A DNA stretch of 9,040 nt from DATCVA01 sp036567205 (GTDB lineage Bacteria; Pseudomonadota; Gammaproteobacteria; Burkholderiales; Burkholderiaceae_B). The notes under the pieces were generated by a model. It saw nothing but the letters and a program-made list of their open reading frames with translations, ran no database searches and had not been told where the DNA came from. Within the stretch, counting starts at the first letter, position 1. Each line of letters starts with the position of its first letter. A program made the position numbers and the translations under genes. Of the stretch, positions 1-7,168 are shown piece after piece. Location: NCBI GenBank assembly GCA_036567205.1, contig DATCVA010000270.1, positions 1 to 9,040 on the forward strand. Reading direction: 5' to 3'.

Positions 1-901
1 TGCAGAAGACGACTCAAATCCCGAGCCATTATTTGGCAATCAATATCTGCACTGGCAAGCGCAAAACCAAAGCGCTCCGTCCTCACACCCTCGCCCACTG
101 CCCGCCAAGGCCCGGCCCGCGCCGTCGTCGGCCTCATGGAAACAAGGCGTATACGTTTGGAATAGTTCCGCTTTGCTTGATCCGAAGCTCAGGACGGGCG
201 AGCTGCGTGCGTTGCAGCGGGCAGGGATGAGCCAGATTTACTTGGGTCTTAACGCGGCCCAGATACGAAACATCGAGACAACCCAAAAAACGATCTCTTC
301 ATTAATAAAGGATGCCGACAAGCAAGGAATGCATATCAGCCTGCTGCTAGGCGACCCCGCCTGGCTACAGCAAGCAGAGCGCAATCAATTGCTTGAATTG
401 ATAAAAAAACTCAGGGGGCTTCCCTTTGCCAGCCTGCATCTGGATCTGGAGGTCGAGCAACTCGGCTGGCCGGTTCCCCAGAGCCGATTGCAGGACTGGC
501 TCGATACCGTAAAGGCAGCAGCTGATGCCAGTCCATGGCCAATTGAGCTGTCTAGCCACCACCGCTGGTTTGCAACACCGAAGAAGGGGCAATTCTGCGT
601 CCCGTGCAACTTGCCAGGACACGGCGTAAACAACATCAGTCTAATGATTTATACCCATAACGCGCAGCGCAGCGCGACCATGACCCAGCAAATAGCCCGC
701 CGATGGCCAAAATTGGCATTCCGTTTGGCGCAAAGCGTAGAACCGCAACTTTCAGCAGAGGAAAGCTGGGCGGGTACGTCGCCCCAGCAATTGGCCCAAC
801 AAGTCGAGCGATGGCGCAAGCAGTTGACGGTTGCCGGTGTAACAGGCATCGACTGGCAGAGTTGGGCCGATTACCCCCGCTCTTTCGATCATGAGAAATA
901 G
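1..901 (+). CDS. 3' part of an unrecognised protein with a probable TIM-barrel (glycoside-hydrolase-like) domain
   Basis: The frame is open from the left edge (first full codon at base 2) to TAG at 899-901, giving 299 visible residues, so the true start lies outside the window. A TTG at 173 is in frame, but the upstream reading is protein-like and I treat it as internal. Visible residues 22-45 are rich in Pro, Ala and Ser and look like a linker, which suggests another domain before it. After the linker comes an alternating strand/helix pattern: GVYVWNSSALLD (49-60), QIYLGLNA, HISLLLGD, then LHLDLEVEQLGW (about 145-156), which resembles the acidic strand end of a TIM barrel, and later ISLMIY and GIDWQSWADY. 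I infer a (beta/alpha)8 fold related to glycoside hydrolases; the family is not identified. The stop is 2 bases before the HlyD-type gene, so the two are almost certainly co-transcribed. A role in polysaccharide processing or export is inference. Confidence 0.7.
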   Translation, partial: AEDDSNPEPLFGNQYLHWQAQNQSAPSSHPRPLPAKARPAPSSASWKQGVYVWNSSALLDPKLRTGELRALQRAGMSQIYLGLNAAQIRNIETTQKTISSLIKDADKQGMHISLLLGDPAWLQQAERNQLLELIKKLRGLPFASLHLDLEVEQLGWPVPQSRLQDWLDTVKAAADASPWPIELSSHHRWFATPKKGQFCVPCNLPGHGVNNISLMIYTHNAQRSATMTQQIARRWPKLAFRLAQSVEPQLSAEESWAGTSPQQLAQQVERWRKQLTVAGVTGIDWQSWADYPRSFDHEK

Positions 902-903
902 CT

Positions 904-1956
904 ATGAAGATTCGATTCGATAGCAGCAAAGAACGTCACCCGACTCACGAGCGTGGCCTGAAGGTTCTTTATGCCCCGGGAAGGCGTATGGCCTTTCGGC
1001 TACGTTGGTATTTGATACTTGTCTTGATAGCCAGCCCACTGCTTTGGTTTGTTGGCAAGCTGACCTATTCGGCATGGGTAGTCGATGCCCCTGGGCATGT
1101 CCAACTATCCGTCGTCGAGATCCGTGCACGCGACGCTGCCCGTATAAGCCTGCTAACGGTAAAAAGTAACGATCATGTGCAGCGCGGACAATTATTGGTC
1201 AAGATGGATAACCCGGATTGGCAACAACGCTTGGGTCAACTGCAAGCCCTGCATGATAAATCCAGCGTCGCAGAGCAGCCAGTGGAACAGAAATTGCGCG
1301 AAGTCCTGCAGCGGCAACTGGCCGCAGCGGAACATCAATTAATGCTGGCGACAACTCTGCTTAAGCGCGGAGCGGCCACCAACGGTGAGATTCGGTCGGC
1401 AACCGCGCAGCGTGATCAACGCCAAAATGAACTGTTGTCATTCGAACAACGCACCGATCAATTGCATAATCATCCAGGCAATTCCCATAATATAGCCCTC
1501 GAAAACGCTGAAAAGCAGTGGCTGCAGGAACGTTTGCGCACACTGAATGTGACCGCGCAAGACGAAGGCGTCATTTCCGACATATTAGTTAACGAAGGCG
1601 AGAATGTTGGGCCCGGTACGCTGTTGATGCGCCTGGAGCAAAACTCCAGACCTATCATCTGGGTTTATCTGGACCCTGCCAACGTCGCCTACGCACAGCC
1701 GGGACAGTCGCTCAAAGTGGGCTTTCCCGACGGAAGCTGGTTGCCAGCAAAAGTACACAGCAATCCCGACCGTACCCGCCGTTTGCCCGAAGAGCTTCGG
1801 GTTCCTTTCAGCGCCAGTCAACGAGGACTGGTCGTCTCGGTCATGCTCGACGTCAAGTTTCCCGAGCAATGGCTAATTGATCAGTTGCCGATTGAAGCAC
1901 GATTTCACCGTGACCTGTCATTGCTGTGGAAAGCCAACGCTGCCGAAGCGCAGTAA
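904..1956 (+). CDS. HlyD-family membrane-fusion (periplasmic adaptor) protein
   Basis: This 350-residue protein has the full layout of a periplasmic adaptor that joins an inner-membrane transporter or synthase to an outer-membrane channel. A short basic cytoplasmic tail (1-33) is followed by one membrane segment (about 34-58, LILVLIASPLLWFVG). The first half of a biotinyl-lipoyl-like domain covers about 63-105 (TVKSNDHVQRGQLLVKMD). An alpha-helical, Gln/Glu/Leu-rich hairpin of probable coiled coil covers about 106-213. The second lipoyl half is at about 218-247 (EGVISDILVNEGENVGPGTLL), and a beta-barrel region containing VYLDPANVAYAQPGQSLKVGFPDG runs to about 335. The ATG at 904 has a weak purine stretch (GAGA, 893-896) before it and lies 2 bases after the previous stop. 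No transporter gene follows, so the partner is likely upstream of the window. Such adaptors serve drug efflux, type I secretion or exopolysaccharide systems; the sequence does not decide which. Confidence 0.9.
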   Translation: MKIRFDSSKERHPTHERGLKVLYAPGRRMAFRLRWYLILVLIASPLLWFVGKLTYSAWVVDAPGHVQLSVVEIRARDAARISLLTVKSNDHVQRGQLLVKMDNPDWQQRLGQLQALHDKSSVAEQPVEQKLREVLQRQLAAAEHQLMLATTLLKRGAATNGEIRSATAQRDQRQNELLSFEQRTDQLHNHPGNSHNIALENAEKQWLQERLRTLNVTAQDEGVISDILVNEGENVGPGTLLMRLEQNSRPIIWVYLDPANVAYAQPGQSLKVGFPDGSWLPAKVHSNPDRTRRLPEELRVPFSASQRGLVVSVMLDVKFPEQWLIDQLPIEARFHRDLSLLWKANAAEAQ

Positions 1957-2017
1957 TTTCGATTTGAAAATAATAGCGACACGCGCCAGAAAAATTCCGT
2001 TTGGGCCAGAGCAGGCA

Positions 2018-2023
2018 TATAAG
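2018..2023 (+). promoter_or_regulatory. Weak candidate -10 element for the purine permease gene
   Basis: TATAAG in the 149-base gap between the HlyD-type gene and the permease matches the sigma-70 -10 consensus at five of six positions. TTCCGT at 1995-2000 lies 17 bases upstream but is a poor -35. No terminator is visible after the HlyD-type gene in this gap, so read-through from upstream is also possible. Confidence 0.25.
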
Positions 2024-2054
2024 CCCATACCCCCTGAAATAAGCATAGAATTGC

Positions 2055-2071
2055 GGAACTCATTGAGTTCC
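2055..2071. repeat. Perfect 7-bp inverted repeat upstream of the purine permease
   Basis: GGAACTC (2055-2061) and GAGTTCC (2065-2071) flank ATT. The repeat lies 34 bases before the permease start codon. As RNA it would be a tight hairpin, but no T-run follows, so it does not look like a terminator. It could be an operator or a leader hairpin. The inverted repeat is certain; its function is unknown. Confidence 0.6.
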
Positions 2072-2105
2072 ACATTCAATCATTCAGAGGCCACGCGGGG
2101 CGCAT

Positions 2106-3398
2106 ATGCTCGAAAAGCTATTTCAACTAAGACAACACGATACTTCGGTCCGTACTGAAATTCTGGCAGGAATAACTACTTTCCTGACCATGTCCTACAT
2201 TATTTTTGTTAACCCCGAAATCTTGTCGAGCACGGGCATGGACCGGGATGCCGTGTTTGTAGCCACATGCCTGGCAGCGGCATTAGGAACACTGATCATG
2301 GCCTTTGTGGCCAACTGGCCCATAGGCATGGCGCCAGGCATGGGGTTGAACGCCTTTTTCGCCTTCACCGTCGTCGGCGCCATGGGCTACAGCTGGCAAC
2401 AAGCGCTTGGAGCGGTATTTATTTCCGGCGTCATATTTGTATTGCTTACAATAACCGGTATTCGCTCTTGGTTAATCGACGGAATACCCAAATCGCTGCG
2501 CTGCGCCATTGCCGCCGGTATCGGCATGTTCCTGGCAATCATTGCGCTGGGCGCCTCTGGCATCGTAGTTGCCAACCCGGCCACCAAGGTGGCTCTGGGC
2601 GACCTTACGTCAGCCCCCGCCCTGTTCGCCATCCTGGGCTTTTTCATTATTGCCGCACTTGATGTTCTCAAGGTTCGCGGCGCCATACTTATCGGCATCC
2701 TGGTTGTTACGGTTCTATCCATGCTTACCGGCAACAACGAATTCAATGGTGTATTTGCAGCGCCGCCCAGCCTGGCGCCGACATTTCTCCAACTGGACAT
2801 CCTGGGCGCAATCCATACCGGTTTCGTGCATGTCATTCTGGTACTGGTGCTGGTCGAGGTCTTCGACGCCACAGGAACCATGATTGGCGTCGCAACCCGA
2901 GCCAATCTAATCCAGGAAGGCAAGCCCAGCCGCCTGGGGCGCGCTCTGTTCGCTGACAGTACCGCTATCGTGGCGGGCTCATTCCTGGGTACAAGCAGCA
3001 CTACCGCCTACGTTGAAAGCGCTTCCGGCGTACAGGCTGGCGGGCGTACAGGCCTGACGGCGCTTACCGTTGCCGTCCTGTTTTTGCTGGCGCTGTTTTT
3101 CTCGCCTTTGGCCGGTTCGGTACCGGCTTACGCCACCGCTCCGGCCTTGCTTTATGTAGCAGGGCTGATGTTGCGTGAAGTAACAGAAATTGATTGGTCC
3201 GACATTACCGAGGCCACTCCTGCCGCACTAACGGTCATTATCATGCCGTTTACCTATTCAATCGCCAACGGCCTGGCATTTGGCTTTATCAGCTATGTGG
3301 CCCTCAAAGCCATCACAGGCAAATTTCGGGATATTCATATGGCAACCTTGCTGGTCGCCATCCTGTTCGTCATTAAATATGCGTTCTTCCCTGAATAA
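2106..3398 (+). CDS. AzgA-type (NCS2) purine permease
   Basis: This 430-residue polytopic inner-membrane protein matches the AzgA branch of nucleobase/cation symporters, which take up adenine, guanine or hypoxanthine (E. coli GhxP/GhxQ and AdeP/AdeQ). Visible landmarks are TTFLTMSYIIFVNP near residues 24-37, APGMGLNAFF (76-85), the EVFDATGTMIGVA stretch (251-263) with the acidic residues expected on the substrate-binding helix, TSSTTAYVESASGV (296-309) and GGRTG (312-316). Most of the rest is long hydrophobic segments, consistent with the 14-helix family fold, and the length is close to that of family members. The ATG at 2106 is preceded by a GGGG purine stretch at 2097-2100 at good spacing and begins the conserved MLEKLFQLRQH opening. 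Which purine it carries cannot be read from the sequence. No purine salvage gene is adjacent. Confidence 0.93.
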   Translation: MLEKLFQLRQHDTSVRTEILAGITTFLTMSYIIFVNPEILSSTGMDRDAVFVATCLAAALGTLIMAFVANWPIGMAPGMGLNAFFAFTVVGAMGYSWQQALGAVFISGVIFVLLTITGIRSWLIDGIPKSLRCAIAAGIGMFLAIIALGASGIVVANPATKVALGDLTSAPALFAILGFFIIAALDVLKVRGAILIGILVVTVLSMLTGNNEFNGVFAAPPSLAPTFLQLDILGAIHTGFVHVILVLVLVEVFDATGTMIGVATRANLIQEGKPSRLGRALFADSTAIVAGSFLGTSSTTAYVESASGVQAGGRTGLTALTVAVLFLLALFFSPLAGSVPAYATAPALLYVAGLMLREVTEIDWSDITEATPAALTVIIMPFTYSIANGLAFGFISYVALKAITGKFRDIHMATLLVAILFVIKYAFFPE

Positions 3399-3437
3399 AT
3401 GGACATAAACCGTAAAACTCCTCTAAACATAAAGGGG

Positions 3438-3443
3438 TACACT
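3438..3443 (+). promoter_or_regulatory. Candidate -10 element upstream of the thioredoxin gene
   Basis: TACACT within GGGGTACACTTAGG matches four of six positions of the sigma-70 -10 consensus. I see no convincing -35 at 16-18 bases upstream. If it is used, the transcript would begin near 3450 and carry a leader of about 60 bases that includes the terminator-like hairpin at 3468-3494. Confidence 0.3.
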
Positions 3444-3467
3444 TAGGCCCAGTACTGTCTCCAGACC

Positions 3468-3494
3468 GGCGGCTGTATTCAGGCCGCCATTTTT
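3468..3494 (+). terminator. Intrinsic-terminator-like hairpin between permease and thioredoxin genes
   Basis: GGCGGC (3468-3473) pairs with GCCGCC (3483-3488). An alternative pairing adds CTG/CAG around a TATT loop with one bulged G. Five T residues follow at 3490-3494. This fits a rho-independent terminator for the permease gene. It ends only about 14 bases before the thioredoxin ATG, so it may instead lie inside the thioredoxin leader and act as an attenuator. Confidence 0.7.
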
Positions 3495-3508
3495 ATTCCG
3501 GATTTTCT

Positions 3509-3886
3509 ATGAGCACCATCGACTTAAACAAAGACAACTTCCAGGCCGCCATTCAGGATAGCAAGCCGCTAATCGTAGACTTTTGGGCCCCCTGGTGTGG
3601 TCCTTGCCGCAATTTCGCGCCCATTTTTGACGATGCTTCCGACCAGCACGACGACATTACCTTTGCCAAGGTAAATACTGAAGAGCAGGAAGAGCTTGCT
3701 GCCGGCATGAACATACGTTCCATCCCGACACTCATGGTATTTCGCGAGCAAGTATTGCTATTTAACCAACCGGGCGCCCTTTCTGCGGGACAACTCGACG
3801 AACTAATTACTCAGGTAAAAGCAATAGACATGTCGCAAGTCCATGCAGATATTGCTGAACAGCAAAAAACAGCTGGGGGCGCCTAA
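3509..3886 (+). CDS. Thioredoxin family protein with a C-terminal tail
   Basis: This 125-residue cytoplasmic protein has the classic thioredoxin fold markers: the buried acid D24 in IVDFWAPWC, the redox motif WCGPC with Cys30 and Cys33, and the cis-proline loop SIPT (Pro73). The family reduces protein disulfides using electrons from thioredoxin reductase. It is longer than E. coli TrxA (about 109 residues). The extra part is a polar tail after LDELITQVKAI that ends in Ala/Gly and holds no recognisable domain. The ATG at 3509 follows a weak GGA (3500-3502). The stop is 15 bases from the stop of the convergent yigZ gene, and I found no convincing terminator in that gap: CGCCT/AGGCG at 3880-3898 can pair but has no T-run. 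It could be either the main thioredoxin or a secondary paralogue, so I give no symbol. Confidence 0.93.
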   Translation: MSTIDLNKDNFQAAIQDSKPLIVDFWAPWCGPCRNFAPIFDDASDQHDDITFAKVNTEEQEELAAGMNIRSIPTLMVFREQVLLFNQPGALSAGQLDELITQVKAIDMSQVHADIAEQQKTAGGA

Positions 3887-3901
3887 ACCGGACAGGCGAC
3901 G

Positions 3902-4504
3902 CTAAACAACTTGCTCGTCGCCTTCAATTCGGTATTTTCCCTGGCCGCGCGTCAGGTTGGTTAACTGATCGATGAAGTCTGGCAGTTGGCTGCGTGGAAG
4001 AACAATCTCCCACGCTACGCCAGACGGGTCAAACGCCTCGGTTACCACCCTGGCCTCAAGTGCCGCCAAACGCGACTGCACAATAGCCATATCGCCAAAC
4101 GCGCAACTGCATTGCACAGTCACCTCGTCGACCACGGCGACTTTGGCACCCAGTCGAAGGCATTGGGCAGCCGTACCGCCATAAGCGCGAATCAGGCCCC
4201 CCGGCCCTAGCTTGACGCCTCCGAACCAGCGCACCACCAAAATCGCCACGCGATCGCATTGCTGTCCTTCAATCGCCTGCAATATGGGTCGTCCAGCGGT
4301 ACCGCCAGGCTCCCCATCGTCGTTAAAGCGATATTCATTCCCTATGCGGTAAGCCCAGCAATTATGGGTGGCGGCCGGCACACTGTGCCCGGCAAAAAAA
4401 CGCAGCGCTTCGGGCGCAGATTGAATGGGCGCCGCCCACACCAGGAAACGACTTTTTTTTATGTCTTCCTGGTAGGTAGCAAGCCCAGCCAATGTGTAAA
4501 GCAC
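3902..4504 (-). CDS. yigZ: YigZ/IMPACT (UPF0029) family protein
   Basis: This 200-residue protein carries the conserved core of the bacterial YigZ family: KKSRF near the N-terminus, ATHNCWAYRIG (45-55), FNDDGEPGGTAGRPIL (60-75) and VRWFGGVKLGPGGLIRAYGGTA (91-112), followed by a ferredoxin-like C-terminal part. Eukaryotic IMPACT relatives modulate GCN2 signalling; the bacterial function is not firmly established. The start is GTG at 4504, because an in-frame TGA lies a few codons upstream and no ATG lies between. It begins 2 bases after the TAA of ybiT, which indicates co-transcription and likely translational coupling. A run of eight A residues on the coding strand (4453-4460) near codons 15-18 is a possible slippage site, but the frame is intact. 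The gene ends opposite the thioredoxin gene. Confidence 0.92.
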   Translation of the reverse strand: MLYTLAGLATYQEDIKKSRFLVWAAPIQSAPEALRFFAGHSVPAATHNCWAYRIGNEYRFNDDGEPGGTAGRPILQAIEGQQCDRVAILVVRWFGGVKLGPGGLIRAYGGTAAQCLRLGAKVAVVDEVTVQCSCAFGDMAIVQSRLAALEARVVTEAFDPSGVAWEIVLPRSQLPDFIDQLTNLTRGQGKYRIEGDEQVV

Positions 4505-4506
4505 CG

Positions 4507-6108
4507 TTAGACTTCAATCCCGCGTGAATTAAGGTAGTCGTCATAACCGCCCAAATAATCGTTTACTTCGCCGGTAGGCAAAATTTCGATGATACGGGTG
4601 GCGACGCCGGAAACGAATTCGCGGTCATGCGATACAAATATCAAAGTACCCGCATAAGTTTCAAGTGCATATTGCAATGACTCGATCGACTCCATATCCA
4701 GGTGATTGGTGGGCTCATCCAGCAACATGACATTATGGCGGCCCAGCATTAACCGGCCAAAGCTCAAACGGTTTTTTTCACCCCCCGAAAGCACCTTGAC
4801 TGCCTTGGGAATATCGTCGGCTGAAAATAACAACCGTCCTAGCACCGAGCGTATTGACTGATCATCATCACCAGCCTGCCGGTAGTCGATGAACCAGTCG
4901 AACAAATTCGTATCCGATTGAAATTGATCGGATACGTCTTGCGCCATATAGCCAAGATCGGCATTTTCAGACCATTTGACGCTGCCCGTGTCCGGAGCAA
5001 GGTCGCCAGCAAGCATACGCAGCAGCGTTGTTTTACCTACACCGTTCGCACCAATAATGGCAATTTTCTGGCCGGCTTCGATCATGGTCGAAAACGGACG
5101 AATTACCGGATGTTCGAACGACTTGCTAATCGACTCAACGGTAACCGCCAAACGATGCAATACCTTGGTTTGCTCGAATCGAATATAAGGATTCTGGCGG
5201 GACGAGGGCTTAACCTCGATGGTACCTGCCTTGATGCGGTCAATTTGCTTTAAACGCGAGGTGGCTTGGCGCGATTTGGATTTGTTTGCCGCAAAACGGC
5301 GTACAAAGTCCTGCAGATCGGCAACACGCTCTTTCGCTTTGGTGTTCGCCGCCACGACGCGTTCGCGCGCCTGCGTCGATGCCAGCATGTAATCGTCGTA
5401 GTTACCTGGATAAATGCGGATTTCGCGATAATCCAGATCGGCCATGTGTGTACAAACCTGATTCAGAAAGTGGCGATCATGGCTGATAATGATCATGGTG
5501 CTTTGATAACCATTAAGCACCTCTTCGAGCCAGCGTATGGTATTGATGTCCAGGTTATTGGTAGGCTCGTCCAGTAACAACACATCCGGGTTCGAAAACA
5601 GCGCTTGCGCCAGCAGGATTCGCAGCTTCCAGCCAGGTGCGATTTCACGCATAGGAAGGTTGTGCTGCTCAACTGGTATTTCAAGACCCAATAGCAACTC
5701 GCCACAACGCGCCTCGGCGGTATAGCCATCGTACTCGGCAAACTTGGCCTCTAGGTTGGCCGCATGCATATAGTCTTCTTCGGTGGCATCCGGGTTAGCG
5801 TAAATGGCATCACGTTCGGTCATGACCTGCCACATTTCTTCGTGGCCCATCATCACAACATCCAACACGCGGATATCTTCAAATGCAAATTGGTCCTGAC
5901 GCAATTTACCCAGCCGGACACCAGGCTCAAGCGATACGTTGCCGGCAGAGGACTCGAGATCACCCCCTATGATTTTCATAAAGGTGGATTTGCCGGAGCC
6001 GTTAGCGCCGATCAGTCCGTAACGATTCCCTTCGCCAAACTTGACGCTGACGTTCTCAAATAGGGGTTTTGGGCCAAACTGGATAGTAAGATTTGCAGTG
6101 GATATCAC
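4507..6108 (-). CDS. ybiT: ABC-F family ATPase, YbiT type
   Basis: This 533-residue soluble protein has two ATP-binding cassettes and no membrane segments. It closely resembles E. coli YbiT from end to end (opening TIQFGPKPLFENVSVKFG, GNRYGLIGANGSGKST, GKLRQDQFAFED). Cassette 1: Walker A GANGSGKS (34-41), signature replaced by APGWKLR (157-163), Walker B with LLLDEPTNNLD (177-187), switch His210. The linker holds SKSRQATSRLKQID (277-290). Cassette 2: GANGVGKTT (353-361), LSGGEKNR (440-447), LLDEPTNHLD (462-471), His494. ABC-F proteins bind the ribosomal E site and modulate translation; YbiT's exact role is less clear. The start is GTG at 6108, directly after an in-frame TAA, so no earlier start is possible in that frame. 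I see no clear ribosome binding site. The degenerate first signature is also present in E. coli YbiT, so it is a family trait. The gene is followed at 2 bases by yigZ. Confidence 0.95.
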   Translation of the reverse strand: MISTANLTIQFGPKPLFENVSVKFGEGNRYGLIGANGSGKSTFMKIIGGDLESSAGNVSLEPGVRLGKLRQDQFAFEDIRVLDVVMMGHEEMWQVMTERDAIYANPDATEEDYMHAANLEAKFAEYDGYTAEARCGELLLGLEIPVEQHNLPMREIAPGWKLRILLAQALFSNPDVLLLDEPTNNLDINTIRWLEEVLNGYQSTMIIISHDRHFLNQVCTHMADLDYREIRIYPGNYDDYMLASTQARERVVAANTKAKERVADLQDFVRRFAANKSKSRQATSRLKQIDRIKAGTIEVKPSSRQNPYIRFEQTKVLHRLAVTVESISKSFEHPVIRPFSTMIEAGQKIAIIGANGVGKTTLLRMLAGDLAPDTGSVKWSENADLGYMAQDVSDQFQSDTNLFDWFIDYRQAGDDDQSIRSVLGRLLFSADDIPKAVKVLSGGEKNRLSFGRLMLGRHNVMLLDEPTNHLDMESIESLQYALETYAGTLIFVSHDREFVSGVATRIIEILPTGEVNDYLGGYDDYLNSRGIEV

Positions 6109-6206
6109 TTAGATTGTTCGCGTGTTAGAGGTCTGAATAACCTGATAGTTTAACAAGTTACCCAAAACTTCGTCCGAAATGCCCGCCAGTTTTACAAAGA
6201 TGTTGC
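6109..6206 (-). other. Intergenic gap between ldcA and ybiT, no clear signal
   Basis: This 98-base gap should hold the ybiT promoter if ybiT-yigZ is transcribed separately from ldcA. I found no convincing -35/-10 pair. The best partial matches on the minus strand are TTGGGT followed about 18 bases later by GTTATT. No ribosome binding site is evident before the GTG start. Confidence 0.4.
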
Positions 6207-7136
6207 TTAAAAATGCTCTTCAAGCACTAAATGCGCCATGCCATCCTCAGTGGCAATACCCACTTTCTTGCCAACTGGCAGCGTTGCCTTCACCTTGACG
6301 TGTCCGTACGGCAGGCCGGTCACCACAGGCACCTTGACCGTTTCGCGCAGCCATCGGACCACCGAAGGCAGATCAAAACCGTTATCGTGAGCCGCCAGTC
6401 GATATTCGCTAAAGCGGCCCAGTACAATCGCCTTCTGACGCGCCAAAATACCCGCATGCCATAACTGCGTAAGCATGCGTTCAATGCGAAAAGGATGCTC
6501 GCCGACATCCTCGAGAAACAAAATACCACCTTTTATTTTAGGCATATAGGGCGTTCCCACTAACGACGCCACCATGGCAAGATTGCCGCCCCATAGAACG
6601 CCACGCGCGTCCACCGGATCAGAGTCCGGCGACTCGAAGCTAAGTATTTCAAGCTCCTCATCCATGCTTTCAACAAACAGGGCCGCGGTAAGGTCATCCA
6701 TTTTCTTGGCGCCGAAATCGAAAATAGCCGTTGGGCCCGCAAAACTGTGTGCCCCGGTTTGCGCCAACAACGCCAAGTTAAACACCGTAAAGTCGCTCTG
6801 GCCTATGAAAATCTTTCCACTATCGGCCACTGCTTTCCAGTTAATAAATGGCAACAATCGGCTTAAGCCATAACCGCCGCGCGTGGCCATGACGATTGGA
6901 TGCTTTTGCTTTAGCGAACGCTCAATACCGGCCAGGCGTTCCTTGTCGCTGCCGGCAAAACGCTCATGTACGAGTAATGCCGCTTTATCGACTTTTGTTT
7001 TAAAACCCAGCTCGGCAAGCCTTTCTTGCGCCAATGCCAGCGCCGATGGCTCAGATACCGCCCCCGACGGCGAAATCAAATAAATACCGCGCGGATGGCA
7101 ATGCTCGCAATGATGGGGGTGCTCGGGGTGCGTCAT
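6207..7136 (-). CDS. ldcA: LD-carboxypeptidase (peptidase family S66) with His/Cys-rich N-terminus
   Basis: This serine peptidase cleaves the terminal D-Ala from murein tetrapeptides in the cytoplasm during peptidoglycan recycling. With the start at 7136 it has 309 residues, close to the family norm. Landmarks are GIYLISPSGAV (17-27), ATRGGYG (84-90), IGQSDFT with nucleophile Ser114, LWGGNLAM, LEDVGEHPFRIERML with Glu209, and GLPYGHVKVKATLPVG with His279. These match the Ser-Glu-His triad order of Pseudomonas LdcA. The frame also has an ATG at 7190, but the 18 extra residues are not family-like and a good -10 hexamer (TATACT) lies inside that stretch, so I chose the ATG at 7136. No good ribosome binding site precedes it. 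Residues 3-14 contain six His and two Cys (HHCEHCH core), an unusual potential metal-binding tail. It lies 73 bases downstream of tadA. Confidence 0.92.
   Translation of the reverse strand: MTHPEHPHHCEHCHPRGIYLISPSGAVSEPSALALAQERLAELGFKTKVDKAALLVHERFAGSDKERLAGIERSLKQKHPIVMATRGGYGLSRLLPFINWKAVADSGKIFIGQSDFTVFNLALLAQTGAHSFAGPTAIFDFGAKKMDDLTAALFVESMDEELEILSFESPDSDPVDARGVLWGGNLAMVASLVGTPYMPKIKGGILFLEDVGEHPFRIERMLTQLWHAGILARQKAIVLGRFSEYRLAAHDNGFDLPSVVRWLRETVKVPVVTGLPYGHVKVKATLPVGKKVGIATEDGMAHLVLEEHF
6210..6228 (-). terminator. Weak terminator-like hairpin at the end of ldcA
   Basis: On the minus strand GTGCT-TGAAG-AGCAT forms a 5-bp stem (one G-U pair) over a 5-base loop, followed at once by TTTT that runs into the ldcA stop codon. 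The stem is short and A/U-rich at its base, so termination would be inefficient. I list it as a possibility only. Confidence 0.2.
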
Positions 7137-7168
7137 GGTTGTGGTCGTCAAGACAAAAGAAAAACGTA

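Noticed and set aside
157..163. Missing LSGGE signature in the first YbiT cassette (residues 157-163) as a sign of a broken protein
   Set aside because: E. coli YbiT has the same APGWKLR sequence at this place, and all other ATPase motifs are intact, so it is a family feature.
173..175. TTG as the start of the first gene
   Set aside because: The same frame is open for the 57 codons visible upstream, and the reading just before it (GVYVWNSSA) continues a plausible beta-strand, so the start most likely lies outside the window.
33..230. Short plus-strand reading frame with basic, proline-rich product
   Set aside because: It overlaps the frame that is open from the left edge into the first gene. 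The other frame gives the more protein-like sequence, and no good ribosome binding site supports this one.
1957..2105. Purine riboswitch upstream of the purine permease
   Set aside because: The gap has only one small hairpin and none of the three-way-junction core I would expect of a classical purine riboswitch.
3852..3865. TTGCTG-AA-CAGCAA inverted repeat at the end of the thioredoxin gene as a terminator
   Set aside because: It lies inside the coding region. An A-run follows it on the plus strand, and on the minus strand the T-run precedes the hairpin, so it fits termination in neither direction.
3880..3898. CGCCT/AGGCG pairing between the convergent genes as a bidirectional terminator
   Set aside because: The stem is only 5 bp with a 9-base loop and has no adjacent T-run on either strand.
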